Under the pieces are notes generated by a model. It worked only from the letters and a program-made list of their open reading frames with translations. It was not told the DNA's origin and ran no database searches. Below are positions 34,429-46,468 of a stretch of DNA of 46,516 nt, piece after piece. This DNA is from Chromatiales bacterium (ex Bugula neritina AB1). Lineage in GTDB: Bacteria; Pseudomonadota; Gammaproteobacteria; Granulosicoccales; Granulosicoccaceae. The stretch spans positions 1 through 46,516 of the forward strand of contig MDLA01000070.1 in the NCBI GenBank assembly GCA_001730015.1, given 5' to 3'. Numbering within the stretch: the first letter of the stretch is position 1; every line of letters starts with the position of its first letter. The translations under genes were made by a program, and so were the position numbers.

Positions 34429-35676
34429 TTGACCACGAACCCTCCCTTCAGCGAGCGCCATCAATGGTGGCTCGTGACTGTGGCAACGCTGTGCGGGTTT
34501 GTCGCGGCGTACAACATTGGTAAAATATCCGCAGCACTGCCGGAGATAAGATCAGAATTCGAGGCGTCGTTGTCATTCGCTGCAACGCTGGTAAGCAGCT
34601 ACTCGACGGTTTCCATGTTCTCGGCATTACTGCTGGGCATTCTGGTCAGCCGATATGGATCGTTTCGTATCGGTGGCTGCGGACTGTTATTGCTTTTAAT
34701 CGGAGGATTATTTGGCAGCTATGCCCAAAGCCTGCCGTTGCTGCTGGCGACACGTGTGCTGGAGGGGATGGGTTACATAGCGATAGCAGTTGCAATGCCG
34801 GCTTTTATCAGCAGTGTCTGCAATGTGCGGGTCAGGCCGTTAGCAATGGGCGTATGGGGTGCTTTCGTGCCAGGCGGAATTGCGATCAGTCTGCTGTTGT
34901 CGCCAGCATTGCTGCAATCGGGTGGCTGGCGGACGCTATGGCAGGCAGGGTGTTTTTTCGCCGCCATCTGTCTGCTGTTGTTAATCGTGTTCGTCCGACC
35001 AGCTGCAAGGCAATTGCAGCAGTCGTCTGCGTCTGGTGTGGGAGCTGGTGTGGGCGCTGATTGTTCTGGGTCTCGATTGCTGTCCGTGTTCCGCCGTGAC
35101 CCCTTGGTGCTGGCCGGATGCTTTGCCGTCTATTCCGCCAATTTTTCAGGGCTCACCCTGGTATTGCCGACGCTCTGGGCTGAATCTGAACTGGCTGGTG
35201 CGCCTTTCGCAGCACGCTTGGCTGCGGTGGTGGTCATGATGAATATACTCGGTAATCTGACCGGAGGCTGGCTGAATTCGAGAGGCGTACCACTGCGGAT
35301 GGTGTTGTCGATTGCACTAATCGGATCCGGGGTATTTGCAGGTCTGGTGTTTCTTATAGAATTCTCTCTGCTGTTGCAGGTAATTTGTGCGGGGCTGAGT
35401 GTTTTTATAGGGGGCATGCTGCCCGCTACTGTTTTTGCCAGTGTTGCCCTGTACTCTCAAAGGCAGAAACAGGCAGGGCTGATTCTGGGCCTGGTGTTTC
35501 AGGGAGCCGCTGTTGGTCAGGTTTTCGGCCCGGTATTTCTGGGGGCAGTGGTTGACTATTTCGGTCAATGGCAGATGGCTGTAGTCTATTTTGCTGGCAC
35601 CAGTTTGATCGCCGTTGTGCTGGTACAATTTTTATCTGAACCCTCAACGGATCGATCGTCGATTCACGCTACGTAG
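34429..35676 (+). CDS. Major facilitator superfamily transporter
   Basis: 415 aa with about 12 hydrophobic segments (clearly visible from ATLCGFVAAYNIG to ALIAVVLVQFL), the loop 2-3 motif SRYGSFRIGG, and a charged central loop near residues 190-215. It fits the MFS fold of the cyanate/nitroimidazole (CynX/NimT) type by general pattern, which is a weak indication only. The substrate is unknown. TTG at 34429 begins the frame; no ATG is available near the first helix. The next gene starts 7 bp after its stop, so MFS, the pseudouridine synthase and fadH may form one operon. Confidence 0.85.
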   Translation: MTTNPPFSERHQWWLVTVATLCGFVAAYNIGKISAALPEIRSEFEASLSFAATLVSSYSTVSMFSALLLGILVSRYGSFRIGGCGLLLLLIGGLFGSYAQSLPLLLATRVLEGMGYIAIAVAMPAFISSVCNVRVRPLAMGVWGAFVPGGIAISLLLSPALLQSGGWRTLWQAGCFFAAICLLLLIVFVRPAARQLQQSSASGVGAGVGADCSGSRLLSVFRRDPLVLAGCFAVYSANFSGLTLVLPTLWAESELAGAPFAARLAAVVVMMNILGNLTGGWLNSRGVPLRMVLSIALIGSGVFAGLVFLIEFSLLLQVICAGLSVFIGGMLPATVFASVALYSQRQKQAGLILGLVFQGAAVGQVFGPVFLGAVVDYFGQWQMAVVYFAGTSLIAVVLVQFLSEPSTDRSSIHAT

Positions 35677-35683
35677 AATATAG

Positions 35684-38640
<2,957 letters not shown>

Positions 38641-39078
38641 TCATTGTTGAAAATTGCTTGGTCTATACCGTGGTTTACTATCTGATGAGTAAAACTTCCG
38701 GCTTTACTGTAAGGGAAATGTTACAGGAATTTATAATCTTAATGTTATGAAATAATGGATTTCGAGTGCATCTGCAGATAGGTGGTACAATGAGCATGAA
38801 AAGCGAACAACGCCACGACAACTCACTTAGTGCTGCAATATGGGGAAACCCGTGGCAGATTGTCTGGGTTTATCGATTGTTGTAAAACACTTGACCAGGT
38901 TAGATAGTTGTTCCGGGATACTCCTGCGTAGTCTGCCACAGTGGCTCGCTACTTGAGAACCGCCATGAATCATGAATCATGAATCATGAATCATGAATCA
39001 TGAATCATGAATCATGAATCATGATTAAAGGCCCCCGGGCAGGTGCTGCAGATCAAATACACCGAGGAACAAGGTTTC
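38641..39078. other. Intergenic region with heptanucleotide array
   Basis: 438 bp, AT-rich near 38700-38760, with no gene. Its main feature is the ATGAATC array at 38965-39020. Each repeat ATG opens only a five-codon frame ending in TGA, so the array itself is not coding. An alternative GTG start for the next gene (39043) would make part of this region coding. Confidence 0.5.
38965..39024. repeat. Tandem array of eight ATGAATC units
   Basis: Eight uninterrupted perfect 7-bp units occupy 38965-39020, followed by a partial unit ATGA. Perfect arrays of this kind mutate by slipped-strand replication. The array ends about 55 bp before the methyltransferase start, close to where a promoter or leader would lie, so copy number could set promoter spacing or leader structure. 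Confidence 0.92.
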
Positions 39079-39915
39079 ATGCATCCCGTGGACGTAAAAA
39101 AATTTGTAAAACAATCCAGTAGTGTACAGGGTTGGTTTTCATCGGAAGCAGCCATGTTGTTTGCATGGGTTGATCAAATTCAACAGAGCAACCAGATTAG
39201 TGGCGACTGTTTTGAAATTGGTTGTCACCACGGCAAAAGTGCGATGTTACTTGGTGGCCTTGTAGATCCAGCTACCGAAAAGCTGGCTGTGTGTGATTTG
39301 TTCGGAATGCAAACAGATAATGTATCGCGATCGGGCAATGGCGATCTCGATACTTTTGAGCGCAACATGAAGGAGGCCAAAGACGCAGGTCTGACGATCA
39401 ATGTTTTTCAGAAAAATTCAGCTGATCTGACAGCAGACGAAATCGGTAGAAATTATCGATTTTTTCACATTGACGGAGGGCATAATCCCGAGGAAGCTCT
39501 GGTTGATCTTCATCTTGCTGCAGAGTGTCTTGTTGATCGCGGAGTTATAGCCCTCGACGATCCGTTTCGTATGGAGTGGCCAGGGGTAACCGAGGCGTTA
39601 CTTCGGTTCCTCGATGAAAACAACGAATTTCAGGCAATTATGGTTGGCTTCAATAAGCTGCTTCTGACTCGCAAAGCCTGGAGCGGGCTCTATTTAAAGG
39701 AGTTCGAAGATCTTTCCTGTCGGGAGACCTACAAGTTGGGGTATCCGTGGCGCGTTAAGCAATTGCCGTTTCACCAGTTTGATTTGCGGATAATCTATGT
39801 GCCGGATTACCTGCAGAAGCTGACACCCGGTAATATAGCCCGTAGAATTTATCATAAGACCCGTCGATTCCTTGCGACCAGGCGGCAGGATCAGGCGGCG
39901 GCAAAGCCAGCCTGA
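39079..39915 (+). CDS. Class I SAM-dependent methyltransferase
   Basis: About 278 aa. The Rossmann motif I appears as CFEIGCHHGKSAMLL (about residue 40), motif II ends in VCDLFG, and YRFFHIDGGHNPEEAL gives the metal/substrate-type DGGH motif seen in the Methyltransf_24 group, followed by VIALDDPFRMEWPGV. The C-terminal 90 residues are basic and look like a separate extension. Such enzymes often modify sugars or small secreted molecules, but no substrate can be named. ATG at 39079 has GAGGAAC upstream and is preferred over GTG at 39043. The gene lies behind the heptamer array. Confidence 0.8.
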   Translation: MHPVDVKKFVKQSSSVQGWFSSEAAMLFAWVDQIQQSNQISGDCFEIGCHHGKSAMLLGGLVDPATEKLAVCDLFGMQTDNVSRSGNGDLDTFERNMKEAKDAGLTINVFQKNSADLTADEIGRNYRFFHIDGGHNPEEALVDLHLAAECLVDRGVIALDDPFRMEWPGVTEALLRFLDENNEFQAIMVGFNKLLLTRKAWSGLYLKEFEDLSCRETYKLGYPWRVKQLPFHQFDLRIIYVPDYLQKLTPGNIARRIYHKTRRFLATRRQDQAAAKPA

Positions 39916-39963
39916 ACTCCTATCCAGGGCGATGTATCATGTGTTTTGTAGTTGGCAGGTTTG

Positions 39964-40827
39964 ATGACTAAAAAGAACCCGGCGCCGCCGGATGCGGCTG
40001 ATCGACGTGCAGCCCCGCCGGTAATTTGCTATCGAAGTGACCAGCTTCCGGTATACAAGGAAGAGTCATTTGCCGCTGCCCGGGATAATTTCAGGAAGAT
40101 TGCTGAAGTTACCGTGCCACCCCGTGATGCACGCACTTTCGAGGTTAAGGCGGGGCAGTTTTTCCGTATTGTCAGCATAGAAGGGTCGCAAGTGGGCGAT
40201 CTGAATCTGTGGAATTCGAATAATCTTTCAGAGCGATTCTACAGCGGAAAAACGCGGCAGCTCCAAGCCTCACATCTGACAACAGGTGATCGCCTCTGGA
40301 GTAGTCTTCCGACGATGCGGGCAATGGCAACAATCACCCACGATACACTTGACTGGTATGGCTGGGATGATGATGGAGCCGGAGTACACGATGTCATTGG
40401 AACGCGTTGCGATCCTTACACAAATCGTCAGCTACTCGATAACGACTATCATTACTGCTGTCATTCGAATCTGACTCGAGCGCTGGCCGATACCCGTGGC
40501 CTGTCATTGCGGGAGGCAGAGGGCCATATACACGATGTATTAAATGTCTTTATGTGTACGGGTTTTACGCTCGATACCCATCAGTATTTTATGAAAGCAA
40601 GCCCGGTGCGTCCCGGTGATTTCATTGAATTTTTTGCTGAAATTGATCTGCTGGGTGCGTTGTCGGCGTGTCCGGGAGGAAACTGTGGCAGCAGTCATTC
40701 CGATGACGAGACTCCATGTTTTCCGCTGTTAGTAGAAGTGTATCAGCCAGCGGAAGGGTCAATGCCGCAATGGTCTGCGCCGATACCAAGTGCCTACCCC
40801 GGAAGTCATGGGCGTAGCGAGTGCTAG
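39964..40827 (+). CDS. DUF1989 (urea carboxylase-associated) family protein
   Basis: About 287 aa. The DUF1989 pattern is clear: VPPRDARTFEVKAGQFFRI, EGSQVGDLNLWNS, a DVIGTRCDPYTN segment, an HIHDVLNVFMCTGF segment, and SPVRPGDFIEFFAEIDLLGALSACPGG. In the family, conserved His, Cys and Asp residues are thought to bind metal; members accompany urea carboxylase and guanidine-degradation genes, none of which is present here. ATG at 39964 with AGG upstream is chosen over TTG at 39952. It is co-directional with the methyltransferase, 48 bp after its stop. Confidence 0.88.
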   Translation: MTKKNPAPPDAADRRAAPPVICYRSDQLPVYKEESFAAARDNFRKIAEVTVPPRDARTFEVKAGQFFRIVSIEGSQVGDLNLWNSNNLSERFYSGKTRQLQASHLTTGDRLWSSLPTMRAMATITHDTLDWYGWDDDGAGVHDVIGTRCDPYTNRQLLDNDYHYCCHSNLTRALADTRGLSLREAEGHIHDVLNVFMCTGFTLDTHQYFMKASPVRPGDFIEFFAEIDLLGALSACPGGNCGSSHSDDETPCFPLLVEVYQPAEGSMPQWSAPIPSAYPGSHGRSEC

Positions 40828-40861
40828 GTCAGAGCTGGTTTAGCCGGAATGTCTTGCTCCC

Positions 40862-42028
40862 TCAGCTGATCAAATGGTTTAGCCGATCATCAGTAAATTT
40901 AGCAAAACTGTTACTCGGTAATTCCAGCCAATCATTCAGTAGTCGACTGTATACAGCTCGATAGTCCATGGTGTGCTGTAGATCGTCGTCAATCAATTGG
41001 CCCAGGTCAGGCGCAGTACCATACATTCCGCCGTTAATGCGACCACCGCAGAGAAAGTGCGCGGCTGCTGTGCCGTGGTCAGTGCCATGGCTTTTATTCT
41101 CTCGCGCTCGACGGCCGAATTCCGAATAAGTGAGTAGCACGGTGTTGTTCCACTCACCAGATTTTATCAGCTCTCGGCGCATACCGGAGATTGCTCGTGC
41201 AACCTGACTCAGCAATGACTGGTGTTTATAAGTTTGTTGATCATGTGTATCAAAGCCATTCAGGCTAAGCTTGATTACTGGAACATTAATTCCGGAATTT
41301 ATAATATTGACGGCGTGAGTCATCTGATCTGACAGATCACCCCCATGAATTTGTACTCGCTTTTTATTGAGCGCTACCTTTCTGGATATATTATCCAGTG
41401 AAGATTTCAGCACTTTCGCTCGATCAAGCAGCAGAGCCATCGTGTCATTTACTGCCTTGTGAGTATGGTTTGCCACCACCCGGCGATTAGAAAACTGGTC
41501 TGCGGCAGACATCGATAACCAGTTGCCACCCGGACTACTGAAAATTCCCATACCTCCGCCGAGTACAATTCCGTGTGCATCAACATGGCTGCTGGCGTAG
41601 GCGTGTTCCAGATCATGTGTGGCCCAGCCGTGGCGACCGGCAACATTGCCATCACCACCTGTTTCCCAAAGCGCGATCGACTTAAAATGAGAGCGATTTG
41701 GACTCGGGTAACCGAGGCCGTGCACGATAGCAAGTTGTGCAGATTCCCAAAGTGGCATTGCCTGCTTTAAACTCGCATTCAAGGCAAAATTATTATTGAG
41801 TTTTATCAGCCTGTCTGGTCCCAATCCTATCGACGGACGCAACTCATAATAGCGATCGTCACTGTACGGCACAACGGTGTTCAAGCCGTCATTAGCGCCG
41901 GATAATTCAAGGAGTATCAAGCGTTTTCGCGAAGTAGATGCTCTATTGTTTGCGTAACTTTCAGTGAACGGAAGTAGTGGAATCATTGCGCAACCGGCCA
42001 TCAATTTCAGGCAGTGTCTTCGCTTCAT
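40862..42028 (-). CDS. DUF1501 family exported protein
   Basis: 388 aa. An N-terminal KRRHCLKLM followed by a hydrophobic stretch looks like a twin-arginine (Tat) signal; the Cys in MAGC could also be lipidated. The DUF1501 domain shows LELSGANDGLNTVVPY, the GRHGWATHDLE segment, FDTHDQQ, YSEFGRRARENKSHGTDHG and CGGRINGGMYG. This belongs to the alkaline-phosphatase-like/sulfatase-like metal-enzyme fold by general resemblance, function unproven. It is the typical partner of DUF1800 proteins; its gene starts 44 bp after the DUF1800 stop on the same strand, so they are co-transcribed. Confidence 0.9.
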   Translation of the reverse strand: MKRRHCLKLMAGCAMIPLLPFTESYANNRASTSRKRLILLELSGANDGLNTVVPYSDDRYYELRPSIGLGPDRLIKLNNNFALNASLKQAMPLWESAQLAIVHGLGYPSPNRSHFKSIALWETGGDGNVAGRHGWATHDLEHAYASSHVDAHGIVLGGGMGIFSSPGGNWLSMSAADQFSNRRVVANHTHKAVNDTMALLLDRAKVLKSSLDNISRKVALNKKRVQIHGGDLSDQMTHAVNIINSGINVPVIKLSLNGFDTHDQQTYKHQSLLSQVARAISGMRRELIKSGEWNNTVLLTYSEFGRRARENKSHGTDHGTAAAHFLCGGRINGGMYGTAPDLGQLIDDDLQHTMDYRAVYSRLLNDWLELPSNSFAKFTDDRLNHLIS

Positions 42029-42072
42029 TTGGCTTTCTCTGTGGTGGCTGTTCTGTGGTGTATTACGATTCT

Positions 42073-44586
42073 TTATTGAAGTTGGAATGCCAGATCAGAG
42101 AGTACATCCGCCAAGCTGGCGTTGTTCGCAATTTCTGTGCTGACAGCGTTTGTCGGAAGCAGTAACTGCTGAAGTGTTGTTGTCGGGTACTTTTTTAGCA
42201 GGGTATCCAGATCGGCCTGCCATTGTAATTCGCTACGTCCTGCTGCTTTGGGTCGGAGCCTGGTGAGGTCAGTATCTATAACGGCTTGAACAGCAGCCGC
42301 TTTGGTTAAAACCAGCCTGCTTGCAGATAATGTATCTGACTGGCTAATGCTGTATCGAGCGATGTTATTAATATGCGGTTGCCACGCCTTGTAGTGTCCT
42401 TGAAGGTTGTGCCTTCTGAGTCGGTCGGTACTGCCGGCGTGCTGGTACAGCTCCAGAGCGTGAGGCCATAATGCGTCTATCAACCTCTGGTCCTGTGGCA
42501 TTAGCTCGTTATACTGGCACTGCTTGTTTTGTTTTTGAGACAATTTTATTGTAAGGGAGCGCGAAGCAGGTTCATCTGCTGATTGCCAGCCGCACTGTGG
42601 CCACTTCAACAGGCAGTCCGGCCAGCATCCGTGGCTGTTGAGTCGAAGCTTGTATCGTCCTTTTTGATCTATGTGAAATTGTACTTTCATGTTTTGCCAT
42701 CTGCGATCTTCAAACTCTACATCAGTGAGAGCAAATGTCAGAGAGGCAGGTTTTGACAGGTCCGGGTTCTCTACATGCCAGGCATAAACAGTAGAGGCTT
42801 TAATCGTGTTTTCCGTGTTGCTGGATTCTGGCGTTTTTGATCGAGTGGCTGCAACCGGGTTAGCCAGAACGACTTTCCCCTGGCAATACAAATCACCAGC
42901 CGCCAGTGGATTTTTTGGCGGGCAGGAGCTTATCTGTATACCGTTCGATGCGCTAAATAGCTTGTCGTCGATAGATACCCATTTAACATATAGATTTCTG
43001 TCTCCGCCGTCTCTTGCATGATCATTCAGGAATTCTACTTCTATTGAATAGACTCCATCCAAAGACCTGTTAAGCGGAAATGTAACGGTTTGCCAGGGGC
43101 GCTCGGTATCCTTTCTGGCCCGCCCGAAACGTTTGGTGTCGTGACCTCCTAAAACAGTGGACCGGCCGGATGACCACAAATTATTTTCACCTTGCAGGAT
43201 ATTGATGTTGTATTCAACAGGCCCTTCAAAATCTTCTGCTGCAAGCAGAATTTTCAACTCCGGTTCCCCGGCTTTCACGGGGGTAAGTGACGCGGGATCT
43301 TTCATGGTCATACCCATCGAGCCTGACATACCATTTTGCATTGCAGCGGCTGGTTTCATAGCACAGTCTTTGTCGTTGCAACTGGCGAGAGAGTGGGTCC
43401 ATTCCAGCCGGCTTAACAGTTTGCCTGGCGTAACCCAGGCCGCACCACCGGGCCAGCCGGCAACATTCGGCGGATCAAACAGATCTTGTCCCAGCACACG
43501 AAGTGTTGCAGGTAGCGTTTGCCATGTAGCCGGAACGATGCCGGTTGATCGGATCGCCCCGATGGTTAGTGCGGCAGGCGAACGAACTATTGTTGCCCGG
43601 TTTTTGTGCGCCCAGAAATCATCGCTTTCCAGTATCGCCCGATAGAGGGTTTTTATACTGAAGTCGGAACGTCGGAATCGATCAGCAATAGGGTCTAGTT
43701 GATGCTGCGTGGGTGTTTTGTGGCTGACAAGCATATTCCACATCTTGCCGGATAGATAATATGAGGCCTGTGGCTGCTGCAGAATGAGATCAATTAAATC
43801 ATCACCGTTGAAGTGCCCTGTATGTCCGAAGATAACCTTGGTGCTTGTATCGTGAACACCAGCTCTAAACCGGAATGACATATTGCGCATCGCTGAACTG
43901 CTGTAGCCTGTCAGCGAGCGGGCGGAGTTTTTAACGTCCTGTTCGGTATAGTTTCCCTCGCCGAGCGTAAATAGTTCGAGTAGTTCTCGTGCCAGATTTT
44001 CATTGGGAGATGCTTTTTTATTGTTATTGTTGTCTAGATAATTGAGCATTGCCGGATCGCGAATGATCTTTTTCAGGAAGCTTCTGAAACTACCGCTGGC
44101 CGATTCCCGAATGGTCTTGTGCTGTCGTGCAACCGATATAGCCTGGTTATTGATGGCTGAGTAGGCGGTTGTAAAATGGTTGTGCCAGAATAAAATCAGG
44201 CGCTCGGATTGAGGGGAGCGTGTCTCGAGCATTTCTCTGACCCACCAGAGTCTAAGGGTAGCAATCTCCTGGTCTCGCTGGTCGTTGAATATTCTTCGTT
44301 CGGTTTTTGATAATTCACTACGACTCCAATGATGCGGTGCCGCTTGATTGGTCCATTCGGGCATTGCGATGGTTGTGTCAGTGCCAAGGCCGTTAATGAT
44401 GTGGTCGATTGCCTCTGCTCTTGTTTTGCCAGCGAGTTGAAGCAATTCATAGGGTGAAGCCCCGAAACCGGTGCGGTTTAATAAATGACGAGCGTCGGCC
44501 AGGGTTAGTGTGTGCCTGAAACCTTCGGTGGCCGGTGAAGGCAGTGGTATCATCAGGGCGAGAGTGAAGATAATCACATAGCGCAT
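42073..44586 (-). CDS. DUF1800 family exported protein with an inserted CBM60-like domain
   Basis: About 837 aa. A signal peptide (MRYVIIFTLALMIPLPSPA) is followed by DUF1800: ADARHLLNRTGFGAS, FWHNHF, the ENLARELLELFTLGEGNYTE segment and a DLFDPPNVAGWPGG motif. Residues about 402-695 interrupt the C-terminal part. Within them, about 440-545 (EFLNDHARDGGDRNLYVKWVSI) resembles the calcium-dependent xylan-binding CBM60/CBM36 type, and a second beta-rich stretch with four Cys lies at about 600-680. The DUF1800 tail resumes near LIDALWPHALELY. ATG at 44586 is chosen because upstream starts would place residues before the signal peptide. The DUF1501 gene follows directly. Confidence 0.88.
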   Translation of the reverse strand: MRYVIIFTLALMIPLPSPATEGFRHTLTLADARHLLNRTGFGASPYELLQLAGKTRAEAIDHIINGLGTDTTIAMPEWTNQAAPHHWSRSELSKTERRIFNDQRDQEIATLRLWWVREMLETRSPQSERLILFWHNHFTTAYSAINNQAISVARQHKTIRESASGSFRSFLKKIIRDPAMLNYLDNNNNKKASPNENLARELLELFTLGEGNYTEQDVKNSARSLTGYSSSAMRNMSFRFRAGVHDTSTKVIFGHTGHFNGDDLIDLILQQPQASYYLSGKMWNMLVSHKTPTQHQLDPIADRFRRSDFSIKTLYRAILESDDFWAHKNRATIVRSPAALTIGAIRSTGIVPATWQTLPATLRVLGQDLFDPPNVAGWPGGAAWVTPGKLLSRLEWTHSLASCNDKDCAMKPAAAMQNGMSGSMGMTMKDPASLTPVKAGEPELKILLAAEDFEGPVEYNINILQGENNLWSSGRSTVLGGHDTKRFGRARKDTERPWQTVTFPLNRSLDGVYSIEVEFLNDHARDGGDRNLYVKWVSIDDKLFSASNGIQISSCPPKNPLAAGDLYCQGKVVLANPVAATRSKTPESSNTENTIKASTVYAWHVENPDLSKPASLTFALTDVEFEDRRWQNMKVQFHIDQKGRYKLRLNSHGCWPDCLLKWPQCGWQSADEPASRSLTIKLSQKQNKQCQYNELMPQDQRLIDALWPHALELYQHAGSTDRLRRHNLQGHYKAWQPHINNIARYSISQSDTLSASRLVLTKAAAVQAVIDTDLTRLRPKAAGRSELQWQADLDTLLKKYPTTTLQQLLLPTNAVSTEIANNASLADVLSDLAFQLQ

Positions 44587-44821
44587 TGCGGGCTTACAGT
44601 TACCAGTGTTGCTTTGGTGGAAAATACAGCATAGTGCGATGAAAGAGACTATTTGCTGAACATGCACTGATGCCGATCAAATTGTCGCTAATTTTCCAAA
44701 TGTTAATGATTCATTCCCGCTTTGAGTTTTTAATAAACACACGAAATGAAGTTTTTGTCCAATCAGGCAAGGCAGGGTGAACAAGTACCACTAATCCGTG
44801 TCTTATCTTCGATCTAATGGT

Positions 44822-44850
44822 TTGCACCTTAGATGTCATGACGTTAAAAT
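44822..44850 (+). promoter_or_regulatory. Candidate sigma-70 promoter of the TSP3/CBM9 lipoprotein gene
   Basis: TTGCAC at 44822-44827, a 17-bp spacer and TAAAAT at 44845-44850 form a good -35/-10 pair. Transcription would start about 25 bases before the GTG start codon, leaving AAGGA in the leader. Predicted by eye only. Confidence 0.5.
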
Positions 44851-44880
44851 AAAGCCATCAGCAATTGTTAAGGAATCCAG

Positions 44881-46002
44881 GTGATAACATATAAGTGGAC
44901 GCAGCGCCGTGTTGCAGCCGGGTTGGCATCGTTGGCAATTATTACGCTGCAAGGCTGTGGGGGTGCTGATACCGCAATGGTGGATGCCACCGGTCAGACA
45001 GAAATAACAACGCCGGCCTTGCTGCGCACTGTCGCGGCATTAGATGGCGATAACCTCACACTGGATGTTGCCGTTAATGATCAAGTCACCGTGCTTACGC
45101 AAACCGAACCCAACCTGTGGACCGGCACTGTTAACGTGCCAGCGAATCGCAGTTCAGATGTGGTTGTGTCCTGGGGCCAAAATTATGGCACATTCGGATA
45201 TCTGCCTTTGGCGCGGCAGCAGAAGTCTGTCGTGGTTGGCGCTGATCCTGGTGTGGTCGTATTTGAAAACGGCTACAACACGGCCTTCGATTTCGACAAC
45301 GACGGTATGTCTAACCTGGTGGAATTGGAAGAGGGCCGATCACCGGTTAGCTTTCTTGATGTCACAATCAATGTAGACGGAGCATTCCCGACAGGGCTGT
45401 CATTACCGGGTTCCAATGTGTGTGGAGCCAGGATGCCGATTGCGGTTGTCGTGGAGCAGTTGGTTACCGATGCTGTTGTAACTCCTGACGATAATATCGC
45501 CTGGTGGTGTGGTTTATACCTTCCTGAATCGCGCAATGTGCTAAATGAAGTGACACGTCTTGAGAGTATCGTGCTTATCGTTAAAGTGACCGACGATATA
45601 TTGTTTGTCGACAGCCCGACAGGTCAGGAGTACCGTGATGATAGCGTCGAAGTGTTTATAGACGGCGATAACAGTAAGCGTTCATCGTACGATGGCGCCA
45701 ATGATTTTCATTTTCGTTTCCTGCCTGAAGGAACCGGTGGCGTGTTCCTCACCAGAGGGCCGTATTTGCCCGAAAACCTTACAGCATCAGTCGACTACTT
45801 TACCGGCGGGTATCAGCTGACAGTGACAATTCCGGTACAAGAGGTAGGCATCGATAATGGCCAGCCGTTCGGGTTGAATATAGAAGTAAATGATGATGAC
45901 GATGGTGGCGGGCGTGACGCCAAGTATTCCTGGGTGGCTGCGGAAGGGCGGGATATATCCTGGAGAAACCCTTCGGCATTCGGAACTAGCCAGATACCCT
46001 GA
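44881..46002 (+). CDS. Modular surface lipoprotein with TSP3-like loop and CBM9-like C-terminal domain
   Basis: 373 aa. The signal peptide ends in LQGC (lipidated Cys about 26). Residues about 45-150 form the same beta-module followed by a calcium-type loop (DFDNDGMSNLVELEEGRSP) as in the lipoprotein at 7481. Residues about 175-373 resemble a CBM9-type carbohydrate-binding or DOMON-like domain: VLIVKVTDDILFVDS, then DDSVEVFIDGDNSKRSSYDG and FGLNIEVNDDDDGG. GTG at 44881 is the start, with AAGGA upstream and a good promoter candidate. It is divergent from the DUF1800/DUF1501 pair, 294 bp away, which may share regulation. Predicted to sit on the outer membrane surface (inference). Confidence 0.8.
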   Translation: MITYKWTQRRVAAGLASLAIITLQGCGGADTAMVDATGQTEITTPALLRTVAALDGDNLTLDVAVNDQVTVLTQTEPNLWTGTVNVPANRSSDVVVSWGQNYGTFGYLPLARQQKSVVVGADPGVVVFENGYNTAFDFDNDGMSNLVELEEGRSPVSFLDVTINVDGAFPTGLSLPGSNVCGARMPIAVVVEQLVTDAVVTPDDNIAWWCGLYLPESRNVLNEVTRLESIVLIVKVTDDILFVDSPTGQEYRDDSVEVFIDGDNSKRSSYDGANDFHFRFLPEGTGGVFLTRGPYLPENLTASVDYFTGGYQLTVTIPVQEVGIDNGQPFGLNIEVNDDDDGGGRDAKYSWVAAEGRDISWRNPSAFGTSQIP

Positions 46003-46468
46003 GCCAATCGGGTAGTTGTTGCGGATTGTATATTGTGGCTTGCCTGCTCGCGGTTGCCTATATCGTGCGCTCATGATCCGCTTTATTCACATGCGTAGCC
46101 ACCGGCAAATATGGAGGTCTAAAATTAAGCAGGTTACATCATGGTCTCAGGCCACATACGTCGAGAAAATACCCGGAAAGCGGAATTAGTCCACATTTCG
46201 AAGAGAGTAATTGAACTTTCCATCAAGTCAGCGAGGCGGTAGCCGTTCACAAAAAACAACAGAGCCGTACGACAAAACGTTTGCGCACGGATTTACCGGT
46301 TCAAAACTGATTGTATTGAACAGTGCCAGCGTAAAGATTGTTGTCGTTTTGTTTTTTTGAGAACTGTGCACGCCGGTTTGGCGTTCGTTGTGCAAACAAA
46401 CTCGCAGGCGCTGGAAGCGCCGCCATCAGCGACTTGCTGGATGGATAACTCAGGGAAAGGAGTCACTT
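46003..46468. other. Intergenic region before a truncated gene
   Basis: 466 bp without a convincing gene. A short hairpin GGCGCT-GGA-AGCGCC lies at 46407-46421 in the leader of the final gene, about 48 bp before its start codon; the spacing rules out an intrinsic terminator. It may contain the promoter of the downstream gene. Confidence 0.4.

Noticed and set aside
38965..39020. ATGAATC array as part of a CRISPR or a coding repeat
   Set aside because: Units are 7 bp with no spacers, and every frame through the array hits TGA within six codons.
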